Of a stretch of DNA of 64,000 nucleotides, positions 57,829 to 64,000 are shown in pieces. Source of the stretch: Erigeron canadensis (lineage: Eukaryota > Streptophyta > Magnoliopsida > Asterales > Asteraceae). Below the pieces are notes generated by a model. The model made no database searches. It saw only the letters and a list, made by a program, of their open reading frames with translations, and was not told the origin of the DNA. Made by a program: the position numbers and the translations under genes. Within the stretch, counting starts at the first letter, position 1. Every line of letters begins with the position of its first letter. Where the stretch lies: assembly GCF_010389155.1 (NCBI RefSeq), contig NC_057767.1, positions 5,067,765-5,131,764 on the forward strand, read 5' to 3'.

Positions 57829-58454
57829 ATTATATTTTTCGTCCTTCAACTTGACACGTTCTGCACTTTTCATCCCTAAAATGAAAAATTAGCAAAAAAC
57901 CCCCTAAACTTGGCACTTTTTTCACTTTTCGTCCCCGAGATAACGGTGTTAGTTTTTTTCCGTTAAGATTGCCAACATTCGTTAGTTCTTTTGTTCACTT
58001 GTCGTCCTTTCTTTTTTTTCACTATTTATTTTTACTTTTGAAAGTGTCAAAACTGTTGAGCAATGTAGAAATCGTACAGGAATAGGCAACGAATCTTAAA
58101 AGAAACTATTAATTGAGTAGGGTTAGTATCAAATAATACATACAAAGCACGCATATCTATGAACACGTGACGATTTATTTTCAAATAACATATCTATGAA
58201 CACTTGTTCTATTTTCAAATACGGTTATACACCATTGGTTAGTTTTGAAATTATGATAATGGAAAAAAAAAGTGAAAAAAAATGGGAAGGACGACAAGTG
58301 AACAAAAAACTAACGAATATTGGCAATCTTAACGGAGAAAAATTAACACCGTTATTGCAGGGACGAAAAGTGAAAAAAATGTCAAGTTTAAGGTTTTTTC
58401 ACTTTAAGGACGAAAAGTACAAAACGTGCAGAGTTCAGGGACGAAAAATGTAAT
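57829..58454. mobile_element. Mutator-like MITE with ~190-bp inverted ends
   Basis: The left arm (ATTATATTTTTCGTCC.., ACACGTTCTGCAC, AACGGTGTTAGTTTTTTTCC, CACTTGTCGTCC) and right arm (GGACGACAAGTGAAC, AAAATTAACACCGTT, AACGTGCAGAGTTCAGGGAC) are inverted. The interior is ~250 bp AT-rich. No 9-bp target duplication could be confirmed. The left end is only four bases from the putative gypsy LTR end. Confidence 0.65.
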
Positions 58455-58818
58455 ATTCTCAAATAAAAACTCATGTGCCTTCAAGTAACTTATAACCCTT
58501 CGTATTGTTGAGGGCCCAATTTCTTATTGGGCAAGTGGCAAGGACTTTATCAGGCCGAGTTTCGGTCATGGGGTTAATATCATTTAATTAATTGGGGCCT
58601 GGAGGTTTTGTTGAGGCCCAATTTCTTCTTTTTAAATATTTGTTTGACGACAGAAGCCAGAAGAAGTATCGAACCACATGTGACATGTTTTCTCAAAAAT
58701 CAAATTTGATCTATCCCATTTCCCAAATGCTAGTATCATACAGACACCATATTATTTATCATCATTCATTATTATTATACTATATTTTGAAAGAAAAAGT
58801 TTTATTCATCATAGTTGG
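58455..58818. other. Short intergenic spacer
   Basis: No supported gene. The region holds 'GGCCCAATTTCTT' twice (58510 and 58615), a short direct repeat about 105 bp apart. Confidence 0.5.
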
Positions 58819-59610
58819 GAAAATTGCATATATCCTCAAATAGACGACCAAATTTATATATATTCCCAATCAAACTTTTAAATAACATATATACCTAATT
58901 TTATCTTTTGATATTAGTTAGATTATTATACCCTTCATTTAGTTTACCATTGAGTTCTCAAGATATAATAAATAGCTATTTTCAATCTTTCTCATGGATG
59001 TTCTCAAATCTTAATCAACCATTTAAGCTTTTAAGTTTTCTTTTCTCTTCAATAATAATGTGCACAGGTGAGGAAGACAAAAAGTCAAAAATCAAATGTT
59101 GGTATTTATGTTTGTATATATGTAAATATAGTGTGCGTATATACTATTAATGTATATATATAAGTCGTCTTTGAAGGAGACGAAAGGCTTTGGGATGTTC
59201 TTCATTATTCCATCTATAATATGTATTGACTTATATATATACACTAGCTGTGTCTTATGTATTGTATTTATGAACATACTAATGTTCAGGCTTGTCCAAT
59301 GGACGGGTTGTCTCAAAATATTTAATCGAAGCTAGAAAATTTAGATAGTATATTAAATCCATATGACCAATATCAGAATTCAATCACTACGAAAATTAAA
59401 GAAGGAAACATATGAAAATTAACTCCATATAAGTATTGATTTCAGTTTACCCTTCTTTTTTTTCAACTTTAGTTAAATAAAATTTTTGCAGTTTGTTATA
59501 TCTAAACTTACTACAAACACAAACAACAATTTTAGATTAAACAATTTAGAGTTAAGCTTAACAGAAAGAGAAACAAAAAGTGTACAGTATATAATTTGAA
59601 AAATACATAT

Positions 59611-59784
59611 CAATTCATCAAAAAAGATCATCTCGAACGTTTTGATTTTCTTCGAGTTGTTACACTCCGAAACAGATGATACATGCACCATGCGGAGTCG
59701 TAGATGATGGTTAACATGTGTTAGCTTAAGATCTTCAAGATGAACTAATGCGGTCTTATTTTTTGTTGTTAAATAAGAAGTCAT
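59611..59784 (-). pseudogene. OB-fold (DUF223/RPA1-like) N-terminal exon fragment, copy 1
   Basis: The 58 open codons start MTSYLTTKNKTALVHLEDLK and continue LTHVNHHLRLRMVHVSSVSE to KTFEMIFFDE. The pattern '..L.DL.....HLRLRV.........IEMIFMDE' is the N-terminus of the replication-protein-A-like OB-fold family that is abundant in plants and often attached to Helitron genes. No following exon was recognised, so it is a fragment inside the Pack-MULE-like element. Confidence 0.5.
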
Positions 59785-59898
59785 AATGAACCTATAATAG
59801 ACAACAAACGAAATTAAAAGAGATATAATAATAATAATAAGGTCGGCTTATCTAGACGTTTTGATTTTCTTCAGGTTGTACCACTCCGGAACAGTCTC

Positions 59899-60045
59899 TT
59901 ACATGCACAATACGGAGTCGTAGATGATGGTTAACATGTGTTGGCTTAAGATGGAATGTGTTAGCTTAAGATCTTCAAGATGAACTAATTTAGTCTTATT
60001 TTTTGTTGTTGAAAAAGAAATCATAATGAACCTATAATGATAATA
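59899..60045 (-). pseudogene. OB-fold-like exon fragment, copy 2 (internally altered)
   Basis: This is a second copy of the previous fragment about 220 bp away. It shares TTKNKT.LVHLEDLKLTH, then a ~20-bp internal tandem duplication (..GGCTTAAGATGGAATGTG.. on the plus strand) shifts the frame, and later sequence matches at the DNA level (GGAGTCGTAGATGATGG). It confirms a tandem duplication of 59636-59810 and 59857-60040. Confidence 0.5.
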
Positions 60046-60278
60046 ATAATTAAATATTAACAAAGTATATAAATAAAAAACCATATACTACTTTTATTTA
60101 ACACAAATAGCAATAAAAGTTAACACACACATAAAAAAGAAACGAAAAAAATTAATACTAATTTGCCCTAACAAATATAAATTAACCGGAGTAATGGATC
60201 ATAATATAAATATATATATATATACTTTACACATAGATTATATGAATTAATAGATTAAATATGATATTAGAAACATAC

Positions 60279-60339
60279 TTCAATGAGAAGACGATTCTTG
60301 GGAAGAAGCTTGGCGACTTTTGGAGGTAGAACCACATGC
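60279..60339 (-). pseudogene. Captured exon of a CKS (cyclin-dependent kinase regulatory subunit) gene
   Basis: The 61-base exon on the minus strand has an acceptor TTTTGGCAG|G and a donor GAA|GTATGT. It encodes HVVLPPKVAKLLPKNRLLIE, which is the core of CKS1/CKS2 between beta strands (the family has HVVLPP-VAKLLPKNRLL-E). CKS proteins bind CDKs and phosphorylated targets in the cell cycle. The preceding exon and the following exon, with the RGWVHY region, are absent from the surroundings. This is therefore an isolated captured exon, not a functional gene. Confidence 0.8.
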
Positions 60340-60871
60340 CTGCCAAAATTTTATTTGCAAATAGGTTAAATATATAGATAATTGGGAGACTTTTAGGAGA
60401 AAAAGATTTTTATTAACAATATAAGTCGGCTAGTTTTAATTATTATTAAAAATAATATTTAAAAAATATAGGATTAATTAGGAGTGAGTTTAGGTTAAAG
60501 GAGGGGATTAAGGGTGCCAAGTATACCTCAAAGTCCCTCTTTTAGTTATATTATAGATAGATATAATATATATATATATATGTGTGTGTATTGTCATTCT
60601 TTACATATTATAATTTTGGGTATGTATGTGTATATATTCTTTTTTGCATGTTATACAGCTAAATGTAGTTTAGATATAGCTGAGAACATGTGTGAATTGT
60701 ATGTAATTCATAAGGGTATAATGGTCATGATAAAACTTGTATGTGATGAAATAAATATAAATGGGTAAATGTGTAAATTTAAAAGAAAAAATAGGTATAT
60801 TTGTTATTTAAAAGTTTGGTTGGGGATATTTGTAATTTTAGTTGTATATTTGGGAATATATGCAATTTTCC

Positions 60872-61444
60872 CATAGATGAATAACTTGTTGATTACTAGA
60901 TGTTTAGATCAGTTAGGTATAAAGTGGAAGCAATCTCTTTACTTAGGTAGAGGTAAGATTTGCCTACATCTTAACCTCGTCATACACTGTTGAAGTATTG
61001 AGGCTCAAAACCTGCAAAAGACTGCTTTGAATAGCCTCTCTACTTAGGTATAGGTAAGCTAACACTTTTGATTATTTTCCATGATCACGATTTATAAATA
61101 AAAATTGGTTACACATCTATATTTGTAGATAGCTTTCAACGGGAATAATCATGTTTTTTTTAGCATACTTTGCTTTAAAAAGCATAGACATACCACATAT
61201 ATTTGCATGCTCCATAAATTTAACATTGTGGAAACTTCTTTCAAAATTGTATAAACTTTAAAAATAATTTCAAATCCTTAAGCAGGAGCGGAGCCAAAAT
61301 TTTATATTGACGGAGATCAAATGACAAAAGATATTGATATATTGTTAGTAACATTCTTAACAAGTAAAAACATTACGTAAATACAACTTACTCCACAATT
61401 TTATCTATATATTGAAATTTGAAACTTATCAATAATATATAAAA
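60872..61444. other. Intergenic spacer
   Basis: A short near-direct repeat 'TCTCTTTACTTAGGTAGAGG' / 'CCTCTCTACTTAGGTATAGG' at ~60933 and ~61036 is present. The target site TATATAAAA of the next element is at 61436-61444. No gene. Confidence 0.5.
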
Positions 61445-62475
61445 GAGTTAAACGCAAGAATGGTCCCCGTGGTTTGTCAATTTTTGTAACAGCAGTCCCT
61501 CTCTTGATTTTTTTGCAACCGTGGTCCCTGAAGATATGTTTCAGTTGCAACGGCGGTCCCTCACTAACAGAATGGTTAATTAGTGTCGTTAAGTTTCCCA
61601 TGTGAGTAGCACATGAGGGGTATTAATGTCCTTCCACCTACACAAACATAGGGGTGTTCAAAAGTATTTGTATCCAAACACGTTATTTAAAAATCTAATC
61701 CGGTATTATTTAAATGTCGGATATTCAAGTTTCAGTTCAGATTTGGATTTAGATTTAGGTAAAGATTTTTGAAAACTTCGGATATTCGAATATCCAAAAG
61801 TCGGATATTCGACTAATTTCGGATATCCAAAAATCTTATCTTGAAAATTTTAGATATTTTGGATATTCAAATCCAATATCCGAAATTTTGAATATCCGAA
61901 ATTTGGATAGCCGAATTTTAAGGAAAAAAAAAGTATCCTAGAAAAAAATATCTCAAGTATCTGAATTTTAGAAAAAAAAAAAAATAAGTATCATAGATAT
62001 TTTCATATTATTAGATATTGAGACTAACGTTTTGGATACTTGCGAATATTGAAACTAGGATTTTTCGTTATCTTTTGATATTTTCGAATTTTTAAAAAAT
62101 GATATTGAAATTTAACCAAAAAAAAAAAATTCTAGATATTTTCAGATATTTAACTTTTCAAAAATCACTATCCGAATTTGAATCCAAAATTTATTGTATC
62201 CAACTTTTCAAAGAAAATCAAATCGAATTTTGGGATCATGGTTCAGATACGGATACTTTTGAACACCCTTCTGTTTATGTTAGGGGAAGGACATTAATAC
62301 CTCTCATGTACTACTCACATGAGAAACTTAACGACACTAACTAATGGTTTCGTTAGTGAGGGACCACCGTTGCAACTGAAACATATCTTCAGGGACCAAA
62401 GTTGCAAAAAAATCAAAAGACGGACTGCGGTTTCAAAAATTGACAAACCACGGAGACCATTCTTGCATTTAACTC
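61445..62475. mobile_element. Mutator-like MITE with ~200-bp inverted ends and a perfect 9-bp target duplication
   Basis: The left end GAGTTAAACGCAAGAATGGT and right end ACCATTCTTGCATTTAACTC are inverted. The arms continue through GGTCCCTGAAGATATGTTTC and TTAAGTTTCCCATGTGAGTA on the left, with inverted matches on the right, ~200 bp in all. The flanking direct repeat is TATATAAAA at 61436-61444 and 62476-62484. The 9-bp duplication is the Mutator-superfamily signature. The interior (about 61650-62270) is a second, hAT-like palindromic unit. Confidence 0.8.
61650..62271. mobile_element. Nested hAT-like MITE with GGATATTCGAATATCC motifs
   Basis: It begins AGGGGTGTTCAAAAGTA and ends TACTTTTGAACACCCTT (inverted). 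The interior is rich in GGATATTCGAATATCC/ATCCGAA words in both orientations. It is analogous in design to the element at 49723-50016. The 8-bp target duplication is not clear. Confidence 0.5.
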
Positions 62476-62484
62476 TATATAAAA

Positions 62485-64000
62485 ACATAAAAAAACAACA
62501 AAGGATTGTATTATACTGTACTATTTAAATTAAAATATTAGAATTGAAGGTTGTAAAAGGAAAAATCTAAATAAAATTTATGTGAATTGGACCCATTCAA
62601 GCATTAGACATTTAGACCACCAAAACACAAACAGTATTGCAAATCTGTCTTCGACAGCTCCGCCGATTTCCTCCACTTTCTTTTAACTTTCGATCAACAC
62701 AATTTCCGACTTCCATTATTTTCTTTTAATAGCTCTAATTTCTATAGTTTTAGTCATTAAAGGAGGCTATACCGTATAAACATTAAGAAATCTTCCACCG
62801 TAATTTTACATGTTCTTAACCATTTAATATGTTTTACAAAGTGAAAAAAACTTCTAATATGTTTTACGATATATGAATTATACAAATTAATTTAGTATCC
62901 ACATGGGTCTAAGTTACACTTTTTATATTTATGGATGTGAATTAATATAATATTTTTCGACTGTTATATGTTTCATTTCATGTATTTGTGTAATATTTTG
63001 GAAGTAGCAGTTTAAAAATATGTGGTCTAAAAAAAATAAAAAACGAAATAAAAATATATAATTTAAAAGTTGGTTAAATTGAAGGATACATAATGAGAAA
63101 AAAAAAAGGTTCCTTCTAATGATAACGACCAAAAGATATATAAATCGGATCCCGGATTCGTTTTAGTTCATGATTTTCTTTCCTTCGTCATTTAACATTC
63201 TTTGTAGGTTTCTTTGCTCTTTCATATTGTCATGGAACCGTCTTCTATTATGATCAAGGTTTGTACCACCGATATACGATTCTCGATCTTTTTTTTTTTG
63301 TTCTTTGCTTTTTTGATTTTTTAGGTTTTTCATATCCTATTAAATAATAGATAACTTAATTATGTGGGTTAGTCCCCAAATAAAAGAATACAGTAATATT
63401 TACACGACTCACATTCCTAACTTCCAAAGTGTTTAGGATTTTGCTGGTTATTATGTTCATACACATGAGGCCTTTCCCAACCCACACCTTTTTCTCACTG
63501 TCACGTCAGTGCCACATCATCTCTTTCTCATTTCATATTTCAGAAAATATCCTTACCAACCCTACTTCTTTCTCAAATATTTTATTATTTTTTACTAAAA
63601 AAAAAACATGAAACAAAATGACAATGCAAAAGAAAAGGTGCTCCCGTGAATAAAATAATATGGTACTCGTTTTCTAACTCTTCTCGTGAGAAAATTCCAA
63701 CCTTTTTTCTTCAGAAAATGGCTCCAGAAAAAATACATGCTAATGGCTTTCTCAGAAAACACATGAGAAAAAGGGTGAGAAAACTTGCGTTGGGGAGGGC
63801 CTAAATATACATACTGTGTTTGAACGTTCATTTTTTAGTTTTAGAGACGGTTTTTATTGTTATACTACTATAGTACTAGAATGTAGCACCATAGCCCTAA
63901 GCGTTATACTTGATAAAATGAAAGTATTTATCAGGGTTCTTTTTAGTTTTAACATGCAAGGTAATTCAAGGAGCTAAAAAATGGATTCGAGATTTTAGGT
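62485..64000. other. Right flank; possible 5' end of a gene not completed in the window
   Basis: After AT-rich DNA, 62640-62705 is pyrimidine-rich (AGCTCCGCCGATTTCCTCCA) like a plant 5' leader. At 63206 'TTTGTAG|GTTTC' is followed by an ATG at 63232, nine codons (MEPSSIMIK) and AAG|GTTTGT, a possible small first coding exon. No continuation was recognised before the window ends, so a gene cannot be claimed. Further frames here are AT-rich chance openings. Confidence 0.25.

Larger units (their letters stand above)
58819..60871. mobile_element. Pack-MULE-like element carrying host-gene fragments
   Basis: The left end (GAAAATTGCATATATCCTCA.., CAAACTTTTAAATAACATAT) recurs inverted at 60780-60871 (AACAAATATACC, CCAAACTTTTAAATAAC, GCATATATTCCC, AATTGC on the minus strand). 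This gives terminal repeats of about 90 bp. The candidate 9-bp target duplication is CATAGTTGG / CATAGATGA, seven of nine positions. Within the 2.05 kb lie a CKS exon and two copies of an OB-fold-like exon, all on the minus strand with splice-site-like borders. Long terminal repeats plus captured exons without a transposase define Pack-MULEs. Confidence 0.65.

Noticed and set aside
63232..63258. Tiny first coding exon (MEPSSIMIK) of a new gene
   Set aside because: It has plausible splice borders but no recognisable continuation within the window; mentioned only as a possibility in the flank entry.

Overview
This window is nuclear DNA of a flowering plant: AT-rich intergenic DNA, genes with GT/AG introns, and a large load of plant transposable elements. 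The window is eudicot-like. The accessory reading frame of the large retrotransposon resembles, from memory, proteins common in daisy-family (Asteraceae) genomes, so Asteraceae is my best guess; this was not tested by any search.

Host genes, left to right: a SAC3/GANP-family protein (5630-6850, +); a two-exon gene for the small anaphase-promoting-complex subunit APC15/MND2 (11584 down to 10002, -); a three-exon PIRL-type leucine-rich-repeat protein (13156-15821, +); an eight-exon MATE/DETOXIFICATION transporter (17780-21482, +); an intronless gene for a small membrane protein (23129-23509, +); and a two-exon CYP71-like cytochrome P450 (28413 down to 26723, -). They are unrelated in function and form no visible cluster. 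From about 28.6 kb to the end I find no intact host gene.

29365-44278 is one complete Ty1/copia-type LTR retrotransposon of 14.9 kb. It has 288-bp LTRs with four differences, a 5-bp target duplication (AATCC), an initiator-tRNA primer site, gag, a long coiled-coil spacer, and protease-integrase-RT-RNase H. A further ~1,400-codon accessory frame lies between pol and the 3' LTR. Several frames carry stops or frameshifts. Its non-coding parts are highly structured. Four bulged hairpins lie in the leader, and 30-bp ACCGGT-containing tandem repeats follow pol. Just before the accessory frame is a row of three ~90-nt hairpins whose stems covary while the loop sequence stays fixed. I consider that hairpin array the strongest candidate for something undescribed.

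The flanks and the last 20 kb are a mosaic of DNA transposons. There is a Pack-MULE-like element (58819-60871) carrying a CKS (Cdc28 kinase subunit) exon and a duplicated OB-fold-like exon. There are Mutator-like MITEs, hAT-like MITEs with internal simple motifs, Helitron-like elements, foldback palindromes, SINE-like elements, a LINE 3' end, and hairpin repeats near 56.2-56.4 kb. Several are nested, which gives insertion order. No rRNA, canonical tRNA gene or CRISPR array was seen.
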